Source: an uncultured Flavobacteriales bacterium
GTDB taxonomy: Bacteria > Bacteroidota > Bacteroidia > Flavobacteriales_D > Sanyastnellaceae
Reading direction: 5' to 3'
DNA: 47,204 nt
Assembly (NCBI GenBank): GCA_938085105.1
Contig: CALKGK010000029.1
Coordinates: 1 to 47,204 of the forward strand
Part shown: positions 1-9,337 of the stretch, in pieces
Layout of the letters: each line of letters opens with the position of its first letter
Position numbering within the stretch: position 1 is the stretch's first letter
Program-made: the position numbers and the translations under genes
The notes under the pieces: generated by a model
Told to the model about the DNA's origin: nothing
Databases searched by the model: none
The model's input: the letters and a program-made list of their open reading frames with translations, nothing else

Positions 1-388
<388 letters not shown>

Positions 389-469
389 TTATAAAGTTAA
401 AATTTCTCTACCGATATGTCACATATTATGATGTGATTGAAGATTGTAATCTAATATCTTATCAACGAT

Positions 470-579
<110 letters not shown>

Positions 580-584
580 TAAAG

Positions 585-614
585 AATCCCCTCACTTCGA
601 GGGGATTTTTTTTT
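585..614 (+). terminator. rRNA operon terminator
   Basis: A perfect 9-bp hairpin, AATCCCCTC (585-593) and GAGGGGATT (599-607) with loop ACTTC, runs into nine T residues (606-614). This is a textbook intrinsic terminator directly after the 5S rRNA. Confidence 0.93.
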
Positions 615-660
615 ACCAAAAAAAACAGAACCCAAAGCCATTTCATAACTTGCACATATT

Positions 661-1116
661 ATGGAACATGTACTACCAGGTAAAGGATTCGAAACACTGC
701 GTTTCGGTCTATCAAAAGAGCAAGTAGAACGAATTATCGGAAAACCCGACGAGATCGAAATGATCAAACTCGATGAGGAAGACGATAAAGAATCGATTGA
801 AGCTTGGCACTATGATCAATACAACTTCTCAATCTCCTTCGATGAACACGACGATTGGAAGTTGGGAAATATCTCTGCTAATAACCCCAAACTCAATATC
901 GAAGGCCACGAATTCATGAACCTCTCCGTAATGGAGGCGATCAAGAAAATAGATGACCTTGATCTTGGTGACTACGAGGTGCAAGACATGGAAGACGGTC
1001 AAAAAGTGATCGCCCTCTATGATGTCTTCATCAATATGTGGGTAGACAACGACCAAATTGTCGAAATCCAATGGTCTCCGTTCCTCAATGATGAGGATGA
1101 ACCCATTTGGCCTTAA
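661..1116 (+). CDS. hypothetical acidic protein, 151 aa
   Basis: The family was not recognised. The protein is 151 residues, very acidic, without signal peptide or membrane segment, so probably cytoplasmic. The N-terminal part (FETLRFGLSKEQVERIIGKP, residues 10-29) has the pattern seen at the start of small SmpA-like or immunity-like alpha/beta domains: a short strand, then a helix ending in a G-x-P turn. The ATG at 661 has an A-rich context and a weak -7-like TAACTTG at 646-652, but no Shine-Dalgarno. It stands 47 bases after the rRNA terminator and 42 before der, so it may share transcription with der. Function cannot be inferred. Confidence 0.75.
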   Translation: MEHVLPGKGFETLRFGLSKEQVERIIGKPDEIEMIKLDEEDDKESIEAWHYDQYNFSISFDEHDDWKLGNISANNPKLNIEGHEFMNLSVMEAIKKIDDLDLGDYEVQDMEDGQKVIALYDVFINMWVDNDQIVEIQWSPFLNDEDEPIWP

Positions 1117-1158
1117 TCCAAAATTCCTGAGCCAAGCTCTAATTAATAATTTTACCGC

Positions 1159-2466
1159 ATGAATAATCTTGTGGCCATTGTCGGTCGTCCCAATGTGGGC
1201 AAATCAACTCTCTTTAACCGCCTCACGGAAACACGCGACGCTATCGTCGATCCAACCAGTGGTGTGACAAGAGATCGTAAATATGGCCGTGCTCATTGGG
1301 CAGGACACGATTTTACTGTCATCGATACAGGTGGATACATCACCAACTCAGATGATAAGTTTGAACACGCTATCCGTGAACAGGTGAAGATTTCAATCGA
1401 AGAGGCAGACTTGGTGCTCTTCCTCGTGGATGTAACCACGGGAATTACTGATCTCGATCTTACGGTTACTGAACTTCTTAGACGCTCAGGTAAACCAATT
1501 ATGCTTGTTTCCAACAAAGTGGATACAGCTGTGAAAGAGTTTGGTACTGCTGAATTCTATTCTCTAGGATTGGCTGAAGAAATCTTTAGCATCAGTGCAA
1601 ACAATGGTTACGGTACAGGTGAAATGCTCGACCGCTTGGTTGAACTCCTTCCCGAAATTCCAGAAGAGGAAGATTCGGATGTGCCGAAATTGGCTGTTGT
1701 TGGTCGACCGAATGTAGGTAAATCAACCTTCATTAATACCCTTCTCGGTGAGGAGCGTAACATTGTGACCGATGTTGCTGGGACAACCCGAGACTCCGTC
1801 CACACAAGGTACAAGGCCTTTGGTTTCGATATGGAGATCATTGATACTGCCGGACTGCGCAAGAAACAAAAGATGGATGACCAGCTGGAGTTCTACTCTG
1901 CAGTGAGAACGATCAAGGCCATTGACAAAAGTGATGTGTGCCTTGTGCTCATCGATGCCCAAGACGGAATGAATCGTCAAGACATTTCAATCTTCTATCA
2001 AGTGGTGAATAGTTACCGTGGAGTAGTGGTCTTGGTGAACAAATGGGACCTCGTTTCAAAAGACCACAAGACCCATGAGAGCTACAAGCAAAAGATCCTT
2101 GAAAAGATGTCTCCCTTCGTTGATGTACCGATCATCTTCACAAGTAATGTTACCAAGCAAAGAATCCTCCAAGCACTGGAAACCTCCTTGCGCGTTTTCG
2201 AAAATCGGAAAATGAAAATCCCAACGTCCAAGTTGAACGATATTTTCCTTCCCATCATCGAAAATAAACCCCCTCCAGCAATCAAAGGGAAATATGTGAA
2301 GATTAAGTACATCACTCAGATCACCTCACAGGTTCCTACATTTGCTTTCTATTGCAACCTCCCCCAATACATCAAAGATCCTTACAAAAGGTTCCTAGAA
2401 AACAAAATGAGAGAAGAGTTCGATTTCGCAGGAGTGCCGATTCGTCTTTTCTTTAGAAAGAAATAA
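1159..2466 (+). CDS. der: ribosome biogenesis GTPase Der (EngA)
   Basis: This is a double-GTPase needed for maturation of the 50S ribosomal subunit. Two complete G domains are visible: GRPNVGKST at residues 9-17 and again at 182-190, each with a DTxG switch-II motif (DTGGY, DTAGL) and an NKxD motif (SNKVD, NKWD). A KH-like C-terminal domain ends in RLFFRKK. The length of 435 aa is normal for the family. The start ATG is preceded by the A+T-rich AATTAATAATTTTACCGC without a ribosome binding site, as is usual in this phylum. It lies just downstream of the rRNA operon. Confidence 0.97.
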   Translation: MNNLVAIVGRPNVGKSTLFNRLTETRDAIVDPTSGVTRDRKYGRAHWAGHDFTVIDTGGYITNSDDKFEHAIREQVKISIEEADLVLFLVDVTTGITDLDLTVTELLRRSGKPIMLVSNKVDTAVKEFGTAEFYSLGLAEEIFSISANNGYGTGEMLDRLVELLPEIPEEEDSDVPKLAVVGRPNVGKSTFINTLLGEERNIVTDVAGTTRDSVHTRYKAFGFDMEIIDTAGLRKKQKMDDQLEFYSAVRTIKAIDKSDVCLVLIDAQDGMNRQDISIFYQVVNSYRGVVVLVNKWDLVSKDHKTHESYKQKILEKMSPFVDVPIIFTSNVTKQRILQALETSLRVFENRKMKIPTSKLNDIFLPIIENKPPPAIKGKYVKIKYITQITSQVPTFAFYCNLPQYIKDPYKRFLENKMREEFDFAGVPIRLFFRKK

Positions 2467-2509
2467 TTGTACTTCTTGTTCATGTGGAGCTTCCTTGAGC
2501 ACATTATTA

Positions 2510-2517
2510 TACATTTG
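2510..2517 (+). promoter_or_regulatory. metK promoter -7 box (TACATTTG)
   Basis: TACATTTG matches the Bacteroidota -7 consensus TAnnTTTG exactly and lies 38 bases before the metK ATG, implying a leader of roughly 30 bases. No good -33 TTG is at the usual distance. The leader is too short for a SAM riboswitch. Confidence 0.6.
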
Positions 2518-2555
2518 CATGAAGCCTCACGGCATTAAAGTTTAAGCAGAAAAAT

Positions 2556-3809
2556 ATGTCATACTTTTTTACCTCTGAATCTGTTTCAGAAGGACACCCA
2601 GATAAAATTGCCGATCAGATCTCTGATTCGCTTATTGATCACTTCTTAGCGTTTGATCCAGACGCGAAGGTGGCTTGCGAAACACTCGTGACCACAGGTC
2701 AGGTTGTGCTTGCCGGTGAGGTGAAGTCCAATACCTATCTCGATGTCCAGAAAATTACCCGTGATGTAATCCGGGAAATCGGTTATACGAAAAGCGAGTA
2801 CATGTTCGATGCTAATTCATGTGGTATCTTGAGTGCTATTCATGAACAGTCCGATGATATCAATCAAGGTGTTGAACGTACCATCAAGGAAGAGCAAGGT
2901 GCGGGAGATCAAGGAATGATGTTTGGCTATGCTTGTCGCGAAACAAAAGACTATATGCCTCTTGCGCTGGACATCTCGCATGCACTTCTTAAAAATTTGG
3001 CTTCCATCCGTAAGGCAGGTGAACAAATGACCTACCTCAGACCTGATGCAAAAAGTCAGGTAACCATTGAATATTCAGATGACCACAAGGCCATTGGAAT
3101 CGATGCTATCGTTCTTTCAACGCAGCACGATGCATTTGATGAAGACGAGGCGATGCTCAGAAAGATTCATGAAGACGTAAAAAACATTCTTATTCCACAA
3201 GTGAAGGCCGAATACGGTCCGGCTGTTCAAGCACTCTTCGATAAGCCTTTCAAATTGCACGTGAACCCAACCGGTAAATTTGTGATTGGTGGACCACACG
3301 GAGATACTGGACTCACCGGAAGAAAAATCATTGTAGATACTTACGGTGGTAAAGGTGCTCATGGTGGAGGAGCATTCTCTGGAAAGGATCCGAGTAAAGT
3401 CGATCGTTCGGCTGCTTATGCAACTCGCCATGTTGCGAAAAATATGGTCGCTGCAGGGATCTGTGACGAAGCGCTTGTTCAAGTAGCTTACGCAATTGGA
3501 GTTGCCCAACCAATGGGACTATATGTTAATACCTACGGTACCGCACATGTAGACCTCAGTGATGGCGAAATTGCCGCGAAGATTTTGGAGTTGTTCGATA
3601 TGCGCCCTTACGCCATTGAGAAAAGATTCAATCTCAGATCACCAATTTATAAAGAAACAGCGGCTTACGGACATATGGGTAGAAAACCACAAACCGTAAC
3701 CAAACGCTTTTCTAATGGGAACGGTGAAGAGAAGATTTTGGAAGTTAACTTGTTCCCTTGGGAAGAGTTAGACCGAGTAGATGACCTCAAAAAAGCTTTT
3801 GGAATATAG
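2556..3809 (+). CDS. metK: S-adenosylmethionine synthetase
   Basis: The enzyme makes S-adenosylmethionine from methionine and ATP in the cytosol, feeding all SAM-dependent methylation. The N-terminal motif [13 protein letters not shown] (residues 12-24), the [12 protein letters not shown] stretch and the phosphate-binding GGGAFSGKD (about 270-278) are all present. At 417 aa it is somewhat longer than the roughly 384 aa E. coli enzyme; part of the excess is an insertion around residues 160-190, which I believe is common in Bacteroidota. It has its own -7 box upstream and an intrinsic terminator downstream, so it is probably monocistronic. Confidence 0.98.
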   Translation: MSYFFTSESVSEGHPDKIADQISDSLIDHFLAFDPDAKVACETLVTTGQVVLAGEVKSNTYLDVQKITRDVIREIGYTKSEYMFDANSCGILSAIHEQSDDINQGVERTIKEEQGAGDQGMMFGYACRETKDYMPLALDISHALLKNLASIRKAGEQMTYLRPDAKSQVTIEYSDDHKAIGIDAIVLSTQHDAFDEDEAMLRKIHEDVKNILIPQVKAEYGPAVQALFDKPFKLHVNPTGKFVIGGPHGDTGLTGRKIIVDTYGGKGAHGGGAFSGKDPSKVDRSAAYATRHVAKNMVAAGICDEALVQVAYAIGVAQPMGLYVNTYGTAHVDLSDGEIAAKILELFDMRPYAIEKRFNLRSPIYKETAAYGHMGRKPQTVTKRFSNGNGEEKILEVNLFPWEELDRVDDLKKAFGI

Positions 3810-3844
3810 AGTAGGGTTTAGCATTTGTGCTTTGTATAAAACAT

Positions 3845-3879
3845 GCATTTGCACACTGCTAAAGCATTTACACACTGCT
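3845..3879 (+). repeat. short direct repeat after metK
   Basis: GCATTTGCACACTGCT (3845-3860) is repeated as GCATTTACACACTGCT (3864-3879), period 19 bases and one mismatch. It sits between the metK stop and its terminator. Confidence 0.7.
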
Positions 3880-3901
3880 GAATTAGTGTGATACACATTC
3901 G

Positions 3902-3938
3902 AAAAAGGTGTCCTTCGTTAGTTGGACACCTTTTTTTT
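3902..3938 (+). terminator. metK terminator
   Basis: A 12-bp stem, AAAAAGGTGTCC (3902-3913) and GGACACCTTTTT (3924-3935), is followed by a T tract to 3938. The symmetrical A and T runs mean it could also work on the minus strand, although no minus-strand gene ends here. Confidence 0.92.
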
Positions 3939-3985
3939 GATCTGGTTTAAGATGCTCTTTGATTCACGACTCGTATCTTAATAGC

Positions 3986-6280
3986 ATGAAAAGAAAGGAA
4001 GAAGGACGGAAACGAAAGCAACTGATTATTGGTGGGACATCGATTTTCGTGCTTTTAATCTTGATCGCGTTCTTCTTTATTCTTTCAAACGTGAATTCTG
4101 AAAAGGACATATTTACGGAAAGGGAATATGTGAAGTGCGAAGAATTCTATGCCGCCAGAAGCACTTCCTTGGACCAGAAGCAAGCCGTGGCCAATGAGTA
4201 CGAAGCTTTTTCAAATCCCAAGATTAAAAACGCCGTAGATTGGGATTGGACTTGTGTGGGGCCGAACATCCAACCCCAGGAGAATGATGCACCTAGCTCT
4301 GCAATCCCGAGCTATGCGAGAGGACGAGGAAACGGTACGGGTAGAATCAACTTTTTGCATTACGACGAAGCACATCACCGACTCTTCGCCTGCTCTCCCA
4401 CGGGTGGTTTGTTCCTCAGTAAAAACAATGGAAAGAAATGGACCGTAGCAGGAACAGATCAGCTTCCCATTTCTGGAGTTTCAACCATCACCACCAACCC
4501 GCTCAATAAAAAACAATGGATCCTGGCCACCGGAGACGGTGATGACAAGTTCATGTTTTCCGACGGCTTGTGGCGAACTATGGATCAAGGAAAAAGCTAC
4601 GAGAACATCAACGGAAGGAGCTTAATTGAGCCGGCCATTGAAATAGGTGAACGACTCTATTCTTGCAAAGTATTGGCCCATCCTTGTGATTTTAACCGTG
4701 TGTTTTATGCCTCCAATCAAGGGCTTTTTGTGAGCAACAATGCCTTGGATGAAGCCAAAAAGGTGCGATGGAAGCAAATGGCTTTTTCCCACTTTTATGA
4801 CATCGAAATTCTCCCCAGTGAACCATCAGTGGTGTTCGCATCGGGCGAAGAACTGATGATGAGTATGGATTGTGGGGCAACTTGGGAAAAGCGCAATGTA
4901 CCTGTGCTTCCCGGTCAGGAGAAATACCCCTTTCGAAGAATTAGCATTGAATGTACTCAAGCCAACGGCGAATTTGTTTACGCGGTGATTACCAGGGGTA
5001 CGCAATTCTCGCAAAGCAAAGACGGAGCAGCATTTCTCTACAAATATCGTTGGAAGGAAGATCGTTGGGAGTTGCAAAAAGACCTTTCTGAAGGGATGGG
5101 AAACATGCTCGTATCGAGAGCAAGAGCGTTTACCGTTTCTCCCATTGATTCCAATTTGGTTTTGTGTGGGAACGTAAAGCCAGTATATAGAAGTTTGGAC
5201 GGCGGGAAGTCCTTCGAGAAAATTGAAAAGAATCAAATGCATGACGACTTGCATCACCTCCTCTTCGCCCCAAACGAAAAACACCTTTGGGCGGCGCATG
5301 ATGGTGGAGTTTCGGTGAGTAAGGACGGTGGGCTCACCTTTGAGAACTCCGACGAAGGTATTGGAGTAAGTAACACCTTTGGTTTGGATGTGGCGCAAAG
5401 CCAGGAAGAGATTCTTGTCTACGGCGCCTACGATACAGGAGGAAATCAGTTGGATGACCGGGGATGGACACATGTCAATTGGGGGGATGGCTTTGACTGT
5501 GCGATTGATCCGCGAAACTCTCAAATTCGCTATACAACACGTCAATTTGGATACATCCACATGAGTGAAGATGGAGGAGAGACCTATCCCAGGGTGGCCT
5601 CAAGCAGACTTACCCGATCAGAGTGGCACTCTTCATTCAAAATATCTCCCAAAAACCCGGAAGTCCTCTTCAGCGCAGGATCTAAGGTTGTTCGAAGCAG
5701 TGATTATGCCAAAGTACACGAGGTCATTCTCGATGTCAAAACAATTCACCCAGAAGCGTTGACCTGCTATAAGGTCTTTGTGAGTGAAAATCATCCCAAC
5801 GTGGTTTATGCCTACATCCTAAGAGAGGAAAAACACCGCCCACTTGTAGCAGTGTGCATGAACGCCATGGATCCCCTTGATGAAGTGAGCTGGACCCTCC
5901 TTCCAGAATTGCCTAAAAACGGTTGGATCAGTGACTTGGTAGTGGATGAAAAGGAACCCAGTACTTGTTGGTTGGTGTATAAAGATCCCGAGAATTTCAA
6001 TACGGTTTGTCGCTTCAATGGGAAGCGTTTTGTTGATGTTAGCGCAAATTTGAAAATGATGGTGTGTCATTCACTCTGTTATGACCCGGTTCGTGAACGA
6101 CTCTATCTGGGAAGCAATCAGGGAGTATTCAGTAAATCTAAAGATGAACGCGAGTGGACCCTTCTTGATGGTCTCCCAGGCACCTACATTGAAGTCCTTC
6201 GAAAGAATAAAGTGACAAGAACCATCTATGCAGGTACTTTCGGACGAGGAATTTGGAAAGCACCCTTACTGGAGTATTGA
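3986..6280 (+). CDS. membrane-anchored BNR/VPS10-like beta-propeller protein
   Basis: The protein has 764 aa from the ATG at 3986; an upstream in-frame start at 3959 would add nine residues before the anchor and looks less likely. A basic N terminus (KRKEEGRKRKQ) and a hydrophobic segment at about residues 14-35 indicate a signal anchor with the body outside the cytoplasm. The rest is built of repeated S-x-D-x-G-x-x-(F/W) Asp-box motifs (SKNNGKKW, SMDCGATW, SLDGGKSF, SKDGGLTF, SEDGGETY) and ends with YAGTFGRGIW, typical of sortilin-like or GH74-like propellers. Glycosidase activity cannot be assigned, because these propellers often only bind. No type IX secretion C-terminal domain is evident. 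It converges on the next gene with a 4-base gap. Confidence 0.85.
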   Translation: MKRKEEGRKRKQLIIGGTSIFVLLILIAFFFILSNVNSEKDIFTEREYVKCEEFYAARSTSLDQKQAVANEYEAFSNPKIKNAVDWDWTCVGPNIQPQENDAPSSAIPSYARGRGNGTGRINFLHYDEAHHRLFACSPTGGLFLSKNNGKKWTVAGTDQLPISGVSTITTNPLNKKQWILATGDGDDKFMFSDGLWRTMDQGKSYENINGRSLIEPAIEIGERLYSCKVLAHPCDFNRVFYASNQGLFVSNNALDEAKKVRWKQMAFSHFYDIEILPSEPSVVFASGEELMMSMDCGATWEKRNVPVLPGQEKYPFRRISIECTQANGEFVYAVITRGTQFSQSKDGAAFLYKYRWKEDRWELQKDLSEGMGNMLVSRARAFTVSPIDSNLVLCGNVKPVYRSLDGGKSFEKIEKNQMHDDLHHLLFAPNEKHLWAAHDGGVSVSKDGGLTFENSDEGIGVSNTFGLDVAQSQEEILVYGAYDTGGNQLDDRGWTHVNWGDGFDCAIDPRNSQIRYTTRQFGYIHMSEDGGETYPRVASSRLTRSEWHSSFKISPKNPEVLFSAGSKVVRSSDYAKVHEVILDVKTIHPEALTCYKVFVSENHPNVVYAYILREEKHRPLVAVCMNAMDPLDEVSWTLLPELPKNGWISDLVVDEKEPSTCWLVYKDPENFNTVCRFNGKRFVDVSANLKMMVCHSLCYDPVRERLYLGSNQGVFSKSKDEREWTLLDGLPGTYIEVLRKNKVTRTIYAGTFGRGIWKAPLLEY

Positions 6281-6284
6281 GTGT

Positions 6285-7586
6285 TTACTTGTTCAACTGA
6301 ATGAACACCTCTTGAGCATCGGCAGGAACGCTAAAGCTTTGAATAATACTTCCCGAAGAGAGCACTATTTGATGGAGCGCTGCCCCGTCCAAAGCATAAA
6401 GTTGATTGCCTACAGGATCAAAAGCAAGATCTTGTGCTTCTATGCCATTGTTCGAACCGGAAAAGAACACAGAAGTTCCAAATTGATGAAGATAAACCCC
6501 ATCTTCATGCGCCACAGCATAAAATCCGTTTTCAAGGGGAATAACTTCAGAAATGGCTTCATTCGAAACCAACCAGGGCAGATTGGTAATGAATCCATTG
6601 CTCGAATACCGTTCCAGCTCCACATTCCCTCCTTCACCCCGAAACAATAAAAAACCACTTTCAAACGGAACCATAGCATAAAGCTCTCCTTCGATGGCAT
6701 TGGTTTGTTCGATAATCCCTGTAAAGGCATTGTATTGAATAAGCACTTGATTGTTGCTTCCTACCTGCGCTGCTTGAACCATTAGGATGTTTTCATTCAC
6801 GCTTAAACGTATGGGGCGATAATTCAAGGGCAAATCGATGCTGCCTTTTTGCACACCGTTCTCTCCCAATATCCGGATGGGGCCTTCAAAAAATGCTGCG
6901 TAATATAGAAGTCGCTCACGATCGAAAACAATGTCCCGAATCTGATCCTCTCCAATGCCTGAGGTAACTTGAAATCCACTTTCGTTTTGCCAGGTTTGAG
7001 TATTGACGAATTGAATGCTGGCATTGTCTGCTTCACCAACAAGCAGTTCTTGGAAATAGCTGCTCATAAAAAGCGTACTGAATGTTCCGGTACCCGACCA
7101 AGCGGGATTGAACGTGCCGGAACTATTCAAGGTGTCTGCACTCAGGCTATTGCCCGAAGACCTCAAAATACCGATGCTTTCTCTTTCCAAGGGAACCTCA
7201 AAAAGGCTCAGCTCGCGAAAAGCGCTTTTGGTATTTCCAGCAGCATCTTCCACGGTGGCCGAAATGGTGTAGGTTCCGCCCGGAAGATGAATGTTATCGA
7301 AGGGGAAAAGTAGAAGTACTTCATCACTGGCGCCGCTCAAGGATTTGTTCTGGACTCCAAGAATTGCATTAGAGCCGTTGTGTTCAATACGAACGGTGAG
7401 GAGCTGAAGGGCTTGATCATCATTCACTTCCAGTCGAACGTTGATGTCGTCCTGAAAGGTATAGGTATTGAAGTCGCTCGAAGGCAGAAGGAAAGTGACC
7501 TGTGGTAAAGTTTCATCCTTGTCTTTATCGCAAGAAGCTAAAAAGAGAAGCACAGCTGTTGATAAAAAAAGGATGTATTTTTTCAT
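6285..7586 (-). CDS. lipoprotein with Ig-like and propeller-like domains
   Basis: The start was taken at the ATG complementary to 7584-7586, giving MKKYILFLSTAVLLFLASCDKD, a clear lipoprotein signal with LASC lipobox and acidic residues at +2. The mature part begins with an Ig/cadherin-like domain (strand pattern with DNFDD-type loops, ending GGTYTISATVEDAAGNTKS at about 100-118), followed by about 300 residues of repeating strands (AFDPVGNQLYALDGAAL near the C terminus) that look like an NHL/YVTN-type propeller. It is probably an outer-membrane or periplasmic lipoprotein. No enzyme motif is visible. It faces the anchored propeller gene at 3986-6280, but convergent order gives no evidence of shared function. 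Confidence 0.8.
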   Translation of the reverse strand: MKKYILFLSTAVLLFLASCDKDKDETLPQVTFLLPSSDFNTYTFQDDINVRLEVNDDQALQLLTVRIEHNGSNAILGVQNKSLSGASDEVLLLFPFDNIHLPGGTYTISATVEDAAGNTKSAFRELSLFEVPLERESIGILRSSGNSLSADTLNSSGTFNPAWSGTGTFSTLFMSSYFQELLVGEADNASIQFVNTQTWQNESGFQVTSGIGEDQIRDIVFDRERLLYYAAFFEGPIRILGENGVQKGSIDLPLNYRPIRLSVNENILMVQAAQVGSNNQVLIQYNAFTGIIEQTNAIEGELYAMVPFESGFLLFRGEGGNVELERYSSNGFITNLPWLVSNEAISEVIPLENGFYAVAHEDGVYLHQFGTSVFFSGSNNGIEAQDLAFDPVGNQLYALDGAALHQIVLSSGSIIQSFSVPADAQEVFIQLNK

Positions 7587-7693
7587 GCTTAAATGTAGGG
7601 AAATCAAGCCTTTCAGACAATTGTGGAAAAGGTGTTAGAAGCAACGTTAATATCCTTTCCGTCCAACGTGCCTTAAATTCTTTTGGGCTGATG

Positions 7694-7701
7694 TACTTTT
7701 G
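7694..7701 (+). promoter_or_regulatory. dnaB promoter -7 box (TACTTTTG)
   Basis: TACTTTTG is an exact TAnnTTTG match ending only 7 bases before the dnaB ATG at 7709. If used, transcription would start at or next to the start codon, giving a nearly leaderless mRNA. Confidence 0.55.
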
Positions 7702-7708
7702 TTCTCCC

Positions 7709-9271
7709 ATGAATGAACAGGACAAGACATCAAAACGAGCTGGAAGAATGCAGACCTCTCGCCAGCTTTTACAACAAAGTGTGGTCGATTCAGGGCGCTT
7801 GCAGCCCCAAGCTTTGGACCTTGAAGAGGCGGTGCTTGGAGCGATGATGCTCCATCAAGATGCCGTCAATTCTGTTATTGATATTCTGAAACCTGAGAGT
7901 TTTTACAAGCCTGCACATCAAAACATTTATGAGTGCATGGTGAAGCTTTTTCAAGAAAGTGAACCCATTGACATTCTCTCAGTAACGCAGTCGCTCAAAA
8001 AAACAGCGCAATTGGACTTGGCTGGAGGGGCGAATTACATCTCTCAATTAACCACTCGAATTGCCAGTACTGCGAACGTTGAGTTCCACGCGAGAATCAT
8101 CGCTCAAAAATTCATCCAACGTGAGTTGATCCGCATCAGTGCGGAGATCATGAAAGATGCCTATGAGGAAACAACGGATGTTTTTGATCTTTTGGACCGA
8201 GCGGAAAGCAATCTTTTTCAAGTCGCTGAAGGGAACATCCGGAAAGGTTACGACGTGATGGAGAACTTGATGCGACAAGCCATTGAGAACATCGACAGTG
8301 CGCGTAAAAACGTAGATGGAGTTTCTGGTGTTCCTTCTGGATTTACGGATCTTGACCGGATCACAGGTGGTTGGCAGCGCTCCGATATGGTGGTGCTTGC
8401 GGCACGTCCTGGTATGGGGAAAACAGCATTTGTTCTCTCGATGGCGAGAAACATGGCTGTGGACCACGAAGTACCGGTGGCCGTATTCTCACTGGAGATG
8501 GCTGGGGTGCAGTTGGTGAATCGTTTGATTGCCTCCGAAACAGAACTTTCTTCTGAAAAACTCCGAAAAGGAACCTTGGAAGATCACGAGTACCAACAAC
8601 TTCATCAAAGAATTGGAAAGCTCTCGAAAGCACCGCTCTTTATTGATGATACGCCTGCATTATCCATCTTCGAATTGCGGGCAAAATGTCGACGTTTGAA
8701 GGCGCAGCACGGCATTGATATGGTGATCATTGACTACTTGCAGCTGATGACAGGTGGTGGAGACAACAAAGGAAATCGAGAGCAAGAGATTTCGTCCATC
8801 TCACGATCCATCAAAAGCATCGCCAAAGAATTGAATGTACCCATCATCGCACTTTCACAGCTTTCAAGAAGTGTGGAAACGAGGGGAGGAGATAAGCGAC
8901 CAATGCTGTCTGACCTTCGTGAATCGGGTGCGATTGAGCAGGATGCCGATATCGTGTGCTTCATCTATCGTGCAGAGTACTACGGAATTATCGAACATCC
9001 GGACAACATCGACACCAAAGGTTTAGGTGAATTGATCATCGCGAAGCACAGAAATGGTGCCTTGGAAACCATCAAAATGAAGTTTATTGGTCACCTCGCG
9101 AAGTTTGCCAATTACGATACCTTCAGCGCAGATGCGGGTATTGGAGGAAGCGCAATGCAGCCCAATGAAGAATTTGCTCAGCCCCAAACCATGACCATGC
9201 CGTCGCGAATCAATACCATGGATGACGAAGATGAACACTTCGACGGTGCCCTCGACCAGCCACCTTTCTGA
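7709..9271 (+). CDS. dnaB: replicative DNA helicase DnaB
   Basis: This hexameric 5'-3' helicase unwinds DNA at the replication fork. The chosen start, MNEQDKTSKRAG, gives 520 aa; the upstream open frame to 7502 is unsupported and overlaps the divergent lipoprotein gene. The N-terminal domain begins at PQALDLEEAVLGAMM, the Walker A motif RPGMGKTAF is near residues 233-241, Walker B DYLQLM is near 342-347, and the conserved SQLSRSVE and DLRESGAIEQDAD segments follow. There is no intein. The C terminus is a variable acidic tail. The length fits the family (about 470-530 aa). Confidence 0.98.
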   Translation: MNEQDKTSKRAGRMQTSRQLLQQSVVDSGRLQPQALDLEEAVLGAMMLHQDAVNSVIDILKPESFYKPAHQNIYECMVKLFQESEPIDILSVTQSLKKTAQLDLAGGANYISQLTTRIASTANVEFHARIIAQKFIQRELIRISAEIMKDAYEETTDVFDLLDRAESNLFQVAEGNIRKGYDVMENLMRQAIENIDSARKNVDGVSGVPSGFTDLDRITGGWQRSDMVVLAARPGMGKTAFVLSMARNMAVDHEVPVAVFSLEMAGVQLVNRLIASETELSSEKLRKGTLEDHEYQQLHQRIGKLSKAPLFIDDTPALSIFELRAKCRRLKAQHGIDMVIIDYLQLMTGGGDNKGNREQEISSISRSIKSIAKELNVPIIALSQLSRSVETRGGDKRPMLSDLRESGAIEQDADIVCFIYRAEYYGIIEHPDNIDTKGLGELIIAKHRNGALETIKMKFIGHLAKFANYDTFSADAGIGGSAMQPNEEFAQPQTMTMPSRINTMDDEDEHFDGALDQPPF

Positions 9272-9337
9272 GTCCTTAACACCTTTTTGGGCTTGAAAAC
9301 ACAAGCATTGTTGTACCTTTAGAAGAAAAAATTCAGC

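Noticed and set aside
2467-2555. Possible SAM riboswitch before metK
   Set aside because: The predicted leader is only about 30 bases and no riboswitch core is visible.
4826-5560. 244-codon antisense frame
   Set aside because: It is the shadow of the propeller gene at 3986-6280, with no domain or start context.
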